Made by a program: the position numbers and the translations under genes
Assembly (NCBI RefSeq): GCF_000024865.1
Contig: NC_013595.1
Span: 1,426,001-1,490,000 of the forward strand
Origin: Streptosporangium roseum DSM 43021
Lineage (GTDB): Bacteria; Actinomycetota; Actinomycetes; Streptosporangiales; Streptosporangiaceae
DNA length: 64,000 nt
Direction: 5' to 3'
Shown: positions 45,104 through 53,933 of the stretch, piece by piece
Layout of the letters: each line of letters starts with the position of its first letter
How positions within the stretch are numbered: the stretch's first letter is position 1
The notes under the pieces: model-generated
Told to the model about the DNA's origin: nothing
Databases searched by the model: none
What the model saw: only the letters and a program-made list of their open reading frames with translations

Positions 45104-46374
45104 GGAGCTCCCTGGCCGGTCTGGTCGTACCGGCCGGGTCCGCTGGGCGTGATGGACGGGTCCCACAGGTCGTCGGCGGAGGCGTGCACCCAGCCCTGGC
45201 GCTGCTGCTCGATCGCCGCGGTCTGCAGCACCAGGTCGAACGCCTCGGCGCGCATCCGCCGGTCGGCGTAGAGCAGGCCGTTGACCCCGGCCTGGAACGG
45301 ATAGGTGATCATGGCGCTGACGGTGCCGCCGACCGCGATCAGGATCGCCGTGCCGATCTGCGAGCCGGTGGAGCCCTTGCCGATCATGCCGACGACGAAG
45401 GCCATGATGGTGAAGGGGAAGGAGAGCACCAGGGCGACCAGGGCCGTGATGAGCTGGGTCAGCAGCAGGATGCCGAGCGTCCGCCAGAAACCGCCGCCCA
45501 CCAGGTTCCAGGACCTGCGCAGGGAGTCGATGACGCCGCGCCGCTCCAGCACCGCCACCGACGCCGCGAGCGCCAGGCGGGTGGTGATGAAGAGGGCGTA
45601 GGCGACGAAGCCCAGGATCGCCAGCGCGCCGACGAGGAACAGCGCCCCGAAGTCGGCCCCCGCCGCCCCCAGCCCGGCGATGACCGCGATGACCACGACC
45701 ATGGGGATCAGCATGACCAGCATCCCGATGGCCACCAGCCCGAACAGCGTGGGCACCCGGTTGCGGGTCAGCTGCCAGGCCTCGCCCACGCTCATCTTGC
45801 CGCCGAAGACCGCCCGGCCCAGGATCCGGGTCAGCACGCCGGTGAGCAGGGTCACCGCGACGAACTGCACCGCGTAGGAGATCAGCGTCCCGCCGTACTG
45901 GGCGAGGAAGCCGATGTCCTGCGGGTCCTCCAGGACGGAGGGGTCGTCGAGGCCGGCGCCCAGGTCGCCGATCATGACCGCCTGGCCGATCGCCACCGGG
46001 ATCGCCCCGAGCGCGGCGACGATCGCCGAAAGGCCCAGGATGGTCTTGGGGTTGGAACGGATCAGCTTGATGGCGCCGTCGAGGATGTCGCCGATGCCGA
46101 GCGGGCGCAGCGGGATGATCCCCGGCCGCATCGCCGGGGGCGGGGGGAAGCCGTGGGGCGGCGGGCCGTACGGGCCGGGCCGGTGGGGCGGGGGCTGGCC
46201 GTACGGCGGCGCCTGCCCGCCGTGGGGCTGCTGCGGGGGCGGCTGCGGCGGTGGCGCGCCGGGGCCGGAGCCGGGCGCGGTCCACGGTGATCCCGGGGCG
46301 TCGCCGTACGGCGGAGGTTGGTTGGACGCCCAGCCGGGTGGCGTGTCGGGAGTGGAGCCGTGACCGTCTGACAT
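45088..46374 (-). CDS. Multi-span membrane protein with Pro-rich N-terminus
   Basis: 428 residues, ATG 46374. The first about 85 residues are P, G and Q-rich; then IGDILDGAIKLIRSNPKTIL opens a domain with about six hydrophobic segments (GYRFG-independent, resembling the glycerophosphodiester-phosphodiesterase membrane domain of DUF7847-type proteins). RRSWNLVGGGFWRTLGILLL is typical. It is the first gene of the MoxR cluster operon and divergent from mtrA. Confidence 0.75.
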   Translation of the reverse strand: MSDGHGSTPDTPPGWASNQPPPYGDAPGSPWTAPGSGPGAPPPQPPPQQPHGGQAPPYGQPPPHRPGPYGPPPHGFPPPPAMRPGIIPLRPLGIGDILDGAIKLIRSNPKTILGLSAIVAALGAIPVAIGQAVMIGDLGAGLDDPSVLEDPQDIGFLAQYGGTLISYAVQFVAVTLLTGVLTRILGRAVFGGKMSVGEAWQLTRNRVPTLFGLVAIGMLVMLIPMVVVIAVIAGLGAAGADFGALFLVGALAILGFVAYALFITTRLALAASVAVLERRGVIDSLRRSWNLVGGGFWRTLGILLLTQLITALVALVLSFPFTIMAFVVGMIGKGSTGSQIGTAILIAVGGTVSAMITYPFQAGVNGLLYADRRMRAEAFDLVLQTAAIEQQRQGWVHASADDLWDPSITPSGPGRYDQTGQGAPWRDS

Positions 46375-46717
46375 ATCCCAATCCTGACATGTGGACACAC
46401 CGATTGTGGTGCCCGGGAGATCTCGACGGGGTTTCACACGCCGGGAGATCGGCGGAGATGCCGGAGGGATGGCCGAGACACCGTCGTTTACCGCAGACTG
46501 GGGGCGTGACCACCTCCACTTGGCGTTCGCAGTCGCCGAGACCGGAGTTGGCCGCACGGGGGCACTCCTACACGCTTTACGTTGTGTGCGCCTAAAATTC
46601 GGCAGTTGGATGGCTGCTCGTCGGCAGGTGTCATCCAGTGGCCGGACAAGGGTAATCTTCGACGACCGTGCCGTTTACCCCAAAAACTCCCAAACTGCGT
46701 AAAACGAATGAGGGGCC
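46375..46717. other. Divergent intergenic region upstream of mtrA
   Basis: 343 bp without a gene. It should hold promoters for mtrA and for the MoxR-cluster operon. One weak candidate for mtrA is TGTCAT (46629-46634) with TAATCT (46653-46658), spacer 18. ATGAGGGGCC precedes the mtrA ATG as a ribosome binding site. I see no palindrome or terminator that stands out. Confidence 0.4.
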
Positions 46718-47395
46718 ATGAAAGGACGCGTGCTGGTCGTCGACGACGACGCCGCTCTCGCCGAGATGCTCGGCATCGTGCTGCGCGGAGAGGGTTTCGA
46801 GCCCTCCTTCGTCTCCGACGGGGACAAGGCCCTCGACGCGTTCCGCGACACCCGGCCGGATCTGGTCCTCCTCGACCTGATGCTGCCGGGCGCCGACGGC
46901 ATCGACGTGTGCCGCCGCATCCGCGCCGAGTCCGGTGTGCCGATCGTCATGCTGACGGCCAAGAGCGACACCATCGACGTGGTGCTCGGCCTGGAGTCGG
47001 GGGCCGACGACTACATCGTCAAGCCGTTCAAGCCCAAGGAGCTGGTGGCCCGGGTCCGCGCGCGGCTGCGCCGCACCGACGAGCCGACGCCGGAGATCCT
47101 CCAGATCGGCGACATCACCATCGACGTCGCCGGGCACTCGGTCAAGCGCGACGAGGAGACCATCAACCTCACCCCGCTGGAGTTCGACCTGCTGGTCGCG
47201 CTGGCCCGCAAGCCGCGCCAGGTATTCACCCGCGAGGTCCTGCTGGAGCAGGTCTGGGGATACCGGCACGCGGCCGACACCCGCCTGGTCAACGTGCACG
47301 TCCAGCGGCTCCGCGCCAAGATAGAGAAGGACCCGGAGCACCCGGAGATCGTGGTGACGGTCCGAGGGGTCGGCTACAAGGCCGGCCCGGCCTAG
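46718..47395 (+). CDS. mtrA: Response regulator MtrA
   Basis: 225 residues, OmpR/PhoB type. The receiver has the acidic pocket DDD (9-11), phospho-acceptor D53 (LLDLMLPGADG) and the conserved K in ADDYIVKPFKPKEL. The winged helix domain contains LTPLEFDLLVALARKPRQVFTREVLLEQVWGYRHAADTRLVNVHVQRLR. MtrA governs cell division, wall and development genes in actinobacteria. The order mtrA-mtrB-lpqB matches the conserved operon. Confidence 0.97.
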   Translation: MKGRVLVVDDDAALAEMLGIVLRGEGFEPSFVSDGDKALDAFRDTRPDLVLLDLMLPGADGIDVCRRIRAESGVPIVMLTAKSDTIDVVLGLESGADDYIVKPFKPKELVARVRARLRRTDEPTPEILQIGDITIDVAGHSVKRDEETINLTPLEFDLLVALARKPRQVFTREVLLEQVWGYRHAADTRLVNVHVQRLRAKIEKDPEHPEIVVTVRGVGYKAGPA

Positions 47396-47422
47396 CCTGC
47401 GCGGATCCCCCGGGCCCCTGAC

Positions 47423-49162
47423 ATGCCGTCCTCGCCGAAGAAGCGCCGCCGTACCCCGCGCCAGGTGGTGCGGGGCGTCCGCCGGCGGGCCCGTCGCGCC
47501 GCGGGAGGCGTGCGCCGGGTCTGGCGGCGCTCCCTGCAGCTCCGCGTCGTCACCAGCACGATGGTCATCTCCATCGCGGTGGTGGCCGTGCTCGGCGTCT
47601 TCCTCATGCAGCAGATCATCGCGACCACGCTCCAGGACCGGGAGCGCGCGGCCAGGAGCGAGGCGCAGGCCGACCGGAACGCGGTGCTCGGCTACCTGAA
47701 CCGGCCGTCCGGCGACGTCTCCAAGCCGTCCGTCGATTCGGGCGACGGGCTCCAGCGGGGTGGCGACAGCCCGCTCAGCCAGGCGGTCTACGCCCTCGCC
47801 GGGCGCGCGGGGGCCGTCCCCCGCTACTCGGTGATCGCCCGCAACGACAACCAGCCGGGGGAGTTCTTCGTCACCCCGAACATCGATCCGCGCAGCATCC
47901 CGTCCGGGCTGCGCGAGGAGGTGTCCAAAAAGGAGGCGGGCGAGGACAGCACCCACTACGGGGACCTCTACTACGAGGGCAGGCGCGAGCCGGTGCGGGG
48001 CATGGTGATCGGCACCCGCCTCGACACCTCCGGGACCATGCTGGACAGCGGATACGAGATCTACCACCTCATCCCGCTGGACAAGGAGGAGGAGACCCTC
48101 AACTCGGTCCTGCGGATGCTCGTCGCCGTCGGGGCCGCCCTGGTGCTGCTGCTGGCGGCCATCGCCTCGCTGGTCACCCGCCAGGTGGTCACGCCGGTAC
48201 GGCTGACGCGCCAGGCCGCCGAGCGGCTGGCCGCCGGACGCCTGGACGAGCGGCTGAAGGTGCGCGGCGAGGACGACCTGGCCCGCCTGGCCACCTCCTT
48301 CAACGACATGGCCGCCAACCTGGCGTTGAAGATCCACCAGTTGGAGGAGCTCTCCCACGTCCAGCGGCAGTTCGTCTCCGACGTCTCGCACGAGCTGCGC
48401 ACCCCGCTGACCACCGTGCGGATGGCCGCCGACCTGCTCTACGACGCCCGCGAGGACTTCGACCCGATGGCCGCCCGCTCGGCCGAGCTGATGCAGAACC
48501 AGCTCAACCGGTTCGAGTCGATGCTCGCCGACCTGCTGGAGATCAGCCGCTACGACGCGGGCGCGGCCGAGCTGGACGTCGATCCGGTGGACGTCAGGGA
48601 CGTGGTGCTGCGCGCCGTCGCCGACTCCGAGGCACTGGCCGAGCGCCACTCGACCCGGTTCGACCTGCGCCTGCCGGGTGAGCCCTGCATGGCGGAGATG
48701 GACAGCCGCCGGGTCGAGCGGATCCTGCGCAACCTGCTGTTCAACGCGATCGAGCACGGCGAGGGCCGCGACATCGTCGTCTCGGTGGGGGCCGACCGCG
48801 ACGCGGTGGCGGTGGCCGTACGGGACCACGGGGTGGGTCTCAAGCCGGGTGAGGAGAACATGGTCTTCGACCGGTTCTGGCGGGCCGACCCGTCACGCGC
48901 GCGGACGATCGGCGGCACCGGCCTGGGCCTGGCGATCTCCCGCGAGGACGCCGTGCTGCACGGCGGCTGGCTCCAGGCCTGGGGGGCGCAGGGCGAGGGG
49001 TCGCAGTTCCGGCTCTCCCTGCCCCGGGTGGCCGGGGCGCCGCTGCGGGGGTCACCGCTGTCGCTGGTCCCGCCGGAGGTGGAGATGCGGCGGACATGGC
49101 GGGGGCACATGACCCCGGTGCTCTCACCGGCGGTCGCCGACGGGGGAAACGATGCGGACTAG
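47423..49162 (+). CDS. mtrB: Sensor histidine kinase MtrB
   Basis: 579 residues: two membrane helices (about 50-70 and 230-250) around an extracytoplasmic sensor, a HAMP domain (VTPVRLTRQAAERLAAGRLDERL), the H box FVSDVSHELRTPLTTV (H323), an N box NLLFNAIEHG and G boxes. It phosphorylates MtrA. The 3' end overlaps lpqB by 11 bp. Confidence 0.95.
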   Translation: MPSSPKKRRRTPRQVVRGVRRRARRAAGGVRRVWRRSLQLRVVTSTMVISIAVVAVLGVFLMQQIIATTLQDRERAARSEAQADRNAVLGYLNRPSGDVSKPSVDSGDGLQRGGDSPLSQAVYALAGRAGAVPRYSVIARNDNQPGEFFVTPNIDPRSIPSGLREEVSKKEAGEDSTHYGDLYYEGRREPVRGMVIGTRLDTSGTMLDSGYEIYHLIPLDKEEETLNSVLRMLVAVGAALVLLLAAIASLVTRQVVTPVRLTRQAAERLAAGRLDERLKVRGEDDLARLATSFNDMAANLALKIHQLEELSHVQRQFVSDVSHELRTPLTTVRMAADLLYDAREDFDPMAARSAELMQNQLNRFESMLADLLEISRYDAGAAELDVDPVDVRDVVLRAVADSEALAERHSTRFDLRLPGEPCMAEMDSRRVERILRNLLFNAIEHGEGRDIVVSVGADRDAVAVAVRDHGVGLKPGEENMVFDRFWRADPSRARTIGGTGLGLAISREDAVLHGGWLQAWGAQGEGSQFRLSLPRVAGAPLRGSPLSLVPPEVEMRRTWRGHMTPVLSPAVADGGNDAD

Positions 49163-50939
49163 CACAGGACGACGGGTGGGGACGGTCGGCTTGATCGTCG
49201 CGCTGACCTGCGGGGTGACGGCCTGCTCGGTCATCCCCACCGGAGGCAAGCCCATCTCGGTGGGCAACCCCCGCAAGGGCAACCCGCTGGGCGACCCGTA
49301 CGCGCGGGTGATCGCCGTGCCGCCGAGCGCCGACTGGTCGCCGGAGGAGGTCGTCACCGGGTTCAGGGCCGCGATGGCGAGCGTCGACGACCCCGGGCGT
49401 GACGTCGCACGCGAATACCTCACCGAGGCCTTCGCCAGGGAGTGGAATCCGCAGAGCGGGGTGACGGTCTACAAGCAGGACGGCAAGCAGGACCAGTACG
49501 AGAAGGCCCCGCCCGTCCAGGCGGACGCCAAGCAGACCCGGGTCACCCTCAAGGGCACCGTGACGGCCATGATCGACCAGGACGGCCGCTACTGGCCGAA
49601 GGGCGGGAGCCTGAACGAGCCCTTCACCCTCGTGAAGGGGGCGCAGGGGTGGCGGATCAGCGCGGCGCCCGAGGGGCTGATGCTCTCCGAGGCGGACGTC
49701 GACCGCGCCTACCTCAAGGTCGACCTCTACTTCCTGGACTCGGCGTGGAGGGGCCTGGTGGCCGACCAGGTCCGGGTGCCCATCGACCCGACGTCCAACT
49801 TCGCCAAGACGGCGGTGGAGCGGCTGCTGAAGGGGCCGAGCAGCCTGCTCAAGAAGGCGGTGAACTCCGCCTTCCGGCCGGGCACCAGGCTCATCGACGT
49901 CACCACGGAGAACAACCGCGTCGTCGTCGACCTGACCAAGCCGGTGGACTCCGACCGGATCGCCCCGATGTCGGCCCAGCTCGCCGGGACGCTCGCCGAG
50001 CTCACCAAGGGCGGCTGGGGCTTCGAGGTCAGGGTGGAGGGCAAGCTGTACTACTCCGACAGCCTGCTGGCGATCGACGCCCAGCAGCACGCGGACTTCG
50101 ACCCCTGGACGGCTCCCCGCGACGTCTACCCGTACTACATGGCCGGTGGCGCCCTGCAGATGCTGGGCAAGGAGAACGTCGGCCAGCCGGTGCAGGGCAG
50201 GGCGGGGGAGAAGGACGGCACGCGCACCCGTCCGGCGATCAGCGGGCAGGGGCAGGTGGCGGCCCTGTCGGAGGACCGCACGAAGGTCTCGGTCGCCCCG
50301 CTCGCCCCGGGGGGCGAGTGGCAGGACTGGGTCACCGGCGACTCCCTCACCCCGCCCTCCTGGGACCGCTACGACACCCTGTGGACGGTCGACCGCCCCG
50401 ACGGGAACAGCTCGGTGGTGGTGCGGCGCGACGGCAGGCAGCAGTACCGCGTCTGGGCCCCCGACCTGAACACGGTCCACGTCACGTCGCTCAAGGTCGC
50501 CCGGGACGGGGTCCACGTCGCGGTGGTGGTCAAGAACGGCCTGGAGGAGGAGGTCAAGATCGGCACGGTCGTCGGCCACGGGAGCGGCACCCGCATCACC
50601 GACCTGCAGTCCGTGGTGGACGGCGACGGCAACCAGACGATCAAGGACATCGCCTGGAAGGACGGCAAGACCCTCTACGTCCTCACCGGTAAGTCCGACC
50701 TGCTGGAGGCCTCGGTCGCGGCGGAGCCCAAGACCCTGGCCTCCGACTCCCGGATCGAGAGCATCACCGCCCTGGACGGTTCCCTGCTGGCCGGGGCGCA
50801 GGACGACAACGGCAACCGGCAGGTCCTCTACTGGAACCGCACCTCGGCCAAGTGGGAGCCCATGGTCAAGGACGAGAACGGCACCGTGCTCTTCTCCGAG
50901 AAGGACGGCCCCTCCTCTCCGGCCTACCCCCTGGGCTGA
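49152..50939 (+). CDS. lpqB: Lipoprotein LpqB
   Basis: 595 residues with lipobox VTAC (C25). Contains the conserved GerMN-like domain (FAKTAVERLLKGPSSLLKKAVNSAFRPGTRLIDV) and the LpqB C-terminal propeller. In mycobacteria LpqB interacts with MtrB and modulates its signalling, in line with its place as third gene of the operon. Confidence 0.94.
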   Translation: MRTSTGRRVGTVGLIVALTCGVTACSVIPTGGKPISVGNPRKGNPLGDPYARVIAVPPSADWSPEEVVTGFRAAMASVDDPGRDVAREYLTEAFAREWNPQSGVTVYKQDGKQDQYEKAPPVQADAKQTRVTLKGTVTAMIDQDGRYWPKGGSLNEPFTLVKGAQGWRISAAPEGLMLSEADVDRAYLKVDLYFLDSAWRGLVADQVRVPIDPTSNFAKTAVERLLKGPSSLLKKAVNSAFRPGTRLIDVTTENNRVVVDLTKPVDSDRIAPMSAQLAGTLAELTKGGWGFEVRVEGKLYYSDSLLAIDAQQHADFDPWTAPRDVYPYYMAGGALQMLGKENVGQPVQGRAGEKDGTRTRPAISGQGQVAALSEDRTKVSVAPLAPGGEWQDWVTGDSLTPPSWDRYDTLWTVDRPDGNSSVVVRRDGRQQYRVWAPDLNTVHVTSLKVARDGVHVAVVVKNGLEEEVKIGTVVGHGSGTRITDLQSVVDGDGNQTIKDIAWKDGKTLYVLTGKSDLLEASVAAEPKTLASDSRIESITALDGSLLAGAQDDNGNRQVLYWNRTSAKWEPMVKDENGTVLFSEKDGPSSPAYPLG

Positions 50940-51041
50940 GTGGGCTGGTTCCCCCTTCGCCGCGAGGGGGGTTGCGGCTGTGATGAGTGGTTCCTCCCTC
51001 CGTGGGAGGGGTTTGTCGGTGCCGCCTGGCACCGTGGAGCC

Positions 51042-51746
51042 GTGCCGACAGCCCTGCTCGACCTGGTCCTGCCGCCCCGCTGCGCCGGATGCGGCGTGCC
51101 CGGCGCCCTCGTCTGCCCCCGGTGCGCGGCGGAGCTGCACGGGCGGCCCGCGTGCCGGATGCCCGTCCCGTCCCCGCCCGGCCTGCCCGAATGCTGGTCG
51201 GCGACCGACTACACGGGGGCCGCGCGACGGGCGATCATCGCCTACAAGGAGCGCGGCCGTACGGCCCTGGCCCATCCCCTCGCCGGGGCCCTGGCGCTGA
51301 CGGTCGCCGCCGCGGTCGGCGGCCGGCCGGTCACGCTGGTCCCGGTGCCGAGCGCCCGGCCGGCCCTCCGGCGGCGCGGGCACGATCCGGTGACCCGGCT
51401 GGCGGTGCTGGCCGCCGGATACCTCCGCGCGGCGGGGTGGCCGGTGACCGTGGCGAAGATCCTCGCCCAGCGCCGCAGGGTCGCCGACCAGGCGGGCCTG
51501 AGCTCGCCCCAGCGGGCCGAGAACCTCTCCCTGGCATTCAGGGTTACGGCTGCCCGGAAAGGGGCTCTGCCGGGCTCCTGGGGCGGCGCGGGCCCGATTG
51601 TGCTGGTGGACGACATCGTCACCTCCGGCGCGACGCTCGCCGAGGCGGCCAGAGCGCTGCGTGAGGCCGGTGTGGCGGTCCCGCTCGCCGCCACGATCGC
51701 CGCGACACGCCGGAGAGGGCAAAGTCCTTCTCGTGACGGAGGGTGA
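51042..51746 (+). CDS. ComF-family phosphoribosyltransferase-like protein
   Basis: 234 residues from the GTG at 51042, with GGAG upstream. CAGCGVPGALVCPRCAAEL is the N-terminal zinc ribbon; IAYKERGRTALAHPL and the PRPP loop VLVDDIVTSGATL follow. It matches Rv3242c in position. The frame is open back to 50940, but the extra 34 residues look like noise and contain two GC-rich hairpins. The biological role outside naturally competent bacteria is uncertain. Confidence 0.85.
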   Translation: MPTALLDLVLPPRCAGCGVPGALVCPRCAAELHGRPACRMPVPSPPGLPECWSATDYTGAARRAIIAYKERGRTALAHPLAGALALTVAAAVGGRPVTLVPVPSARPALRRRGHDPVTRLAVLAAGYLRAAGWPVTVAKILAQRRRVADQAGLSSPQRAENLSLAFRVTAARKGALPGSWGGAGPIVLVDDIVTSGATLAEAARALREAGVAVPLAATIAATRRRGQSPSRDGG

Positions 51747-52269
51747 AGGGCGAGTGGGTGGCCGGTCTCACCGCAGGGCCACACCTCCCTGTCTCGATCA
51801 AGGATTTGCGGCTGCTCAATCGATGTGAGAAGCGCTTGTATATAGGGATATCGAGCGGCCAAAGCGACTGTCCCTGCGCCGGATCGGCCGGTTGGTGATC
51901 ACGCAAAGTGATCCTTTGGCCGGTGTCCAAGCTGACATTCGGTCGGGATGCGGATAGCGTCTGAGCCATGGCACCCGCTCGGGTCCGTGGTTGCGCCGGA
52001 CCGACTCCCGCAAGGGGGCCGGCTCGGTTAGCCGATGCCAGCCGCAGGCCAAACGGTCCACGTAAGACGACTCTTTGTCGATCGATCACGGTGCGGCTTA
52101 GAGGTAAGTCCTGCCTTCCCGGGGAGCCAGATGTTCCTCGCCAGAAGAGAAGGGCATGTAGTGGCAAAGAGCTGCGAAACCCTCAGCAGGCGGATGTGGG
52201 GACGAAGACCAGGTCGGCCGAGCGGGTGCCGCAGCAGTACCACCGTCGAGGTTCGAAGGGGGTCCGTGC
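51747..52269 (+). promoter_or_regulatory. Long regulatory/leader region of the hibernation-factor gene
   Basis: 523 bp without a supported gene. A good promoter is CTGACA (51932-51937), a 17-bp spacer, TAGCGT (51955-51960), with start near 51967 and a leader of about 300 nt. The hairpin or operator GATCAC-GCAAA-GTGATC (51897-51913) lies 19 bp upstream of the -35. An in-frame ATG at 51968 opens a 112-codon frame that overlaps hpf and looks like noise. Confidence 0.55.
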
Positions 52270-52926
52270 ATGGACATCATCGTCAAGGGTCGGCACACCG
52301 GAGTGAGTGACCGATTCCGCGACCACGTGACTACCAAGCTGGCCAGGATCGAGCGTTTGGACCACAAGCTCATCAGCGTTGATGTGGAGGTGACCAAAGA
52401 GAGCAATCCTCGCATCATCGGACAGCGTGAGCGGGTCGAGCTCACCATCCACTCCCGCGGTCCCGCAGTCCGGGCCGAGGCCACAGCCGACGATCGCTTC
52501 GCCGCCCTCGATATTGCACTCGGAAAGCTTGAAGGAAGACTCCGGCGCCTCGCTGACCGACGCAAGATCCACCACGGCAACCACTGCCCCCCGTCGCTCG
52601 CCGAACTGGCCGCCACCGCCCTTGCGGAGACGCTGGAGGCCGTGCCTCCACGGCCACGGGAGGAGCCCGAGGTCCAGTCGGATTTCGAGGCCGATCTGTC
52701 CGAGGACAAGACCATCGTCCCGATCCACATGGACGGTGACGGGCCGCTCGTGGTCCGGGAGAAGGCCCACCAGGCCGACCCGATGACCATCGACCAGGCC
52801 CTGCTCGAGATGGAGCTGGTCGGTCACGACTTCTACCTGTTCCGCGACAAGGAGAGCGGCCAGCCGAGCGTCGTGTACCTGCGCCAGGGCTACAACTACG
52901 GCGTGCTACGGCTCGTGGAACCCTGA
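52270..52926 (+). CDS. hpf: Long-form ribosome hibernation promoting factor (HPF)
   Basis: 218 residues. The N-terminal YfiA/HPF domain (about 1-100; MDIIVKGRHTGVSDRFRDHVTTKLARIERL) binds the decoding centre; a linker leads to the C-terminal dimerisation domain (about 160-215; DPMTIDQALLEMELVGHDFYLFRDKESGQPSVVYLRQGYNYGVLRL). The long form joins two 70S ribosomes into 100S. It corresponds to Rv3241c. Ribosome binding site GAAGGGGG precedes the ATG. Confidence 0.95.
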   Translation: MDIIVKGRHTGVSDRFRDHVTTKLARIERLDHKLISVDVEVTKESNPRIIGQRERVELTIHSRGPAVRAEATADDRFAALDIALGKLEGRLRRLADRRKIHHGNHCPPSLAELAATALAETLEAVPPRPREEPEVQSDFEADLSEDKTIVPIHMDGDGPLVVREKAHQADPMTIDQALLEMELVGHDFYLFRDKESGQPSVVYLRQGYNYGVLRLVEP

Positions 52927-53021
52927 CGGCCGCGTTTGAAGATCCTCTCCGACCAACCCGAGGACCCTGAAACCCGTGTAATCATGGCGGTCCAACGGCT
53001 CTGGCCCCCCGAGGAGGAGGC

Positions 53022-53726
53022 GTGACGGAACCCGACGAGGCGACCCGCCCTGCCAGGAGCGGTGACCCGATCCGCGTGCTCATCGTCGATGACCACGCGC
53101 TGATCCGGCGCAGTCTGGAAATGGCGCTGAGCGCGGAGACGGACATCGAGGTGGTCGGCGAGGCGAGCGACGGTCAGGAAGCGGTCGAGCTCGCCGACCG
53201 CCTCACCCCCGATGTCATGCTCATGGACGTCCGGATGCCCCGTAGGAGCGGCATCGAGGCCGCCCGCGCGATCAAGGCCTCGGTGCCGAGCACACGGATC
53301 ATCATGCTGACGGTGAGCGACGAGGAGGAGGACCTCTTCGAGGCGATCAAGGCGGGTGCCACCGGCTACCTGCTGAAGAACGTGCAGCTCGACGAGGTCC
53401 CGGAGGCCGTGCGCGGCGTCCACGAGGGACAGTCGCTCATCAACCCGGCGATGGCCGCCAAGCTCATCACCGAGTTCGCGAACATGAGCCGCAAGGAGGC
53501 CGAGCGGCCTCCCCAGCTCCCCGTCCCCCGGCTGACCGACCGGGAGATGGAGGTGCTCCGCCTGGTCGCCAAGGGGATGAACAACCGCGAGATCGCCAAG
53601 CAGTTGTTCATCTCCGAGAACACCGTGAAGAACCACGTCCGCAACATCCTGGACAAACTCCAGCTCCACTCCAGGATGGAGGCGGTCGTCTACGCGGTCC
53701 GCGAGCGGATGCTCGAGATCACCTGA
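53022..53726 (+). CDS. Orphan NarL/LuxR-type response regulator
   Basis: 234 residues, GTG after GGAGGAGG. Receiver with IRVLIVDDHALIRR and phospho-acceptor D69 (LMDVRMP), and a LuxR helix-turn-helix (LTDREMEVLRLVAKGMNNREIAKQLFISENTVKNHVRNILDKLQLHSRMEAVVYA). No histidine kinase is adjacent. A regulator in this place between hpf and secA in Streptomyces (SCO3008, OrrA) affects sporulation and antibiotic production; orthology is inferred from position and domain type. Confidence 0.9.
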   Translation: MTEPDEATRPARSGDPIRVLIVDDHALIRRSLEMALSAETDIEVVGEASDGQEAVELADRLTPDVMLMDVRMPRRSGIEAARAIKASVPSTRIIMLTVSDEEEDLFEAIKAGATGYLLKNVQLDEVPEAVRGVHEGQSLINPAMAAKLITEFANMSRKEAERPPQLPVPRLTDREMEVLRLVAKGMNNREIAKQLFISENTVKNHVRNILDKLQLHSRMEAVVYAVRERMLEIT

Positions 53727-53812
53727 CCCGCCGGGTGCGGCGGCCCCGTCCGGGACGCCGCACCCGCGGGTCCGGTGACCGGCGGACCCGGTGATCAGCG
53801 GGCCACGATCTT

Positions 53813-53929
53813 GTGGCCGGCGGGTCCGGGGTTCAGCGGGGCCTGGGCCTGGTGGCCGGCGGGTCCGGGGTTCGGCCGGGCCTGGGCCTGGTGGCCGGCG
53901 GGTCCGGGGTTCGGCCGGGCCTCGGCCTG
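53813..53929 (-). repeat. 39-bp tandem array, three copies, downstream of the AlkZ-like gene
   Basis: Units start at 53813, 53852 and 53891, each beginning GTGGCCGGCGGGTCCGGGG then TTC(A/G)GC. The array ends 5 bp from the AlkZ-like stop codon, in its 3' untranslated region. The stop codon lies in GCTGAAC on the gene strand, a motif also found in the unit at 53813. Confidence 0.85.
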
Positions 53930-53933
53930 GAGT

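Noticed and set aside
50940..51041. N-terminal extension of the ComF-family gene
   Set aside because: The 34 extra codons are not family-like and cover two GC hairpins. The GTG at 51042 directly precedes the conserved region.
51968..52306. 112-codon ORF overlapping the hpf start
   Set aside because: No recognisable features, Arg/Ser-rich composition as in noise frames, and overlap with the well-supported hpf start.
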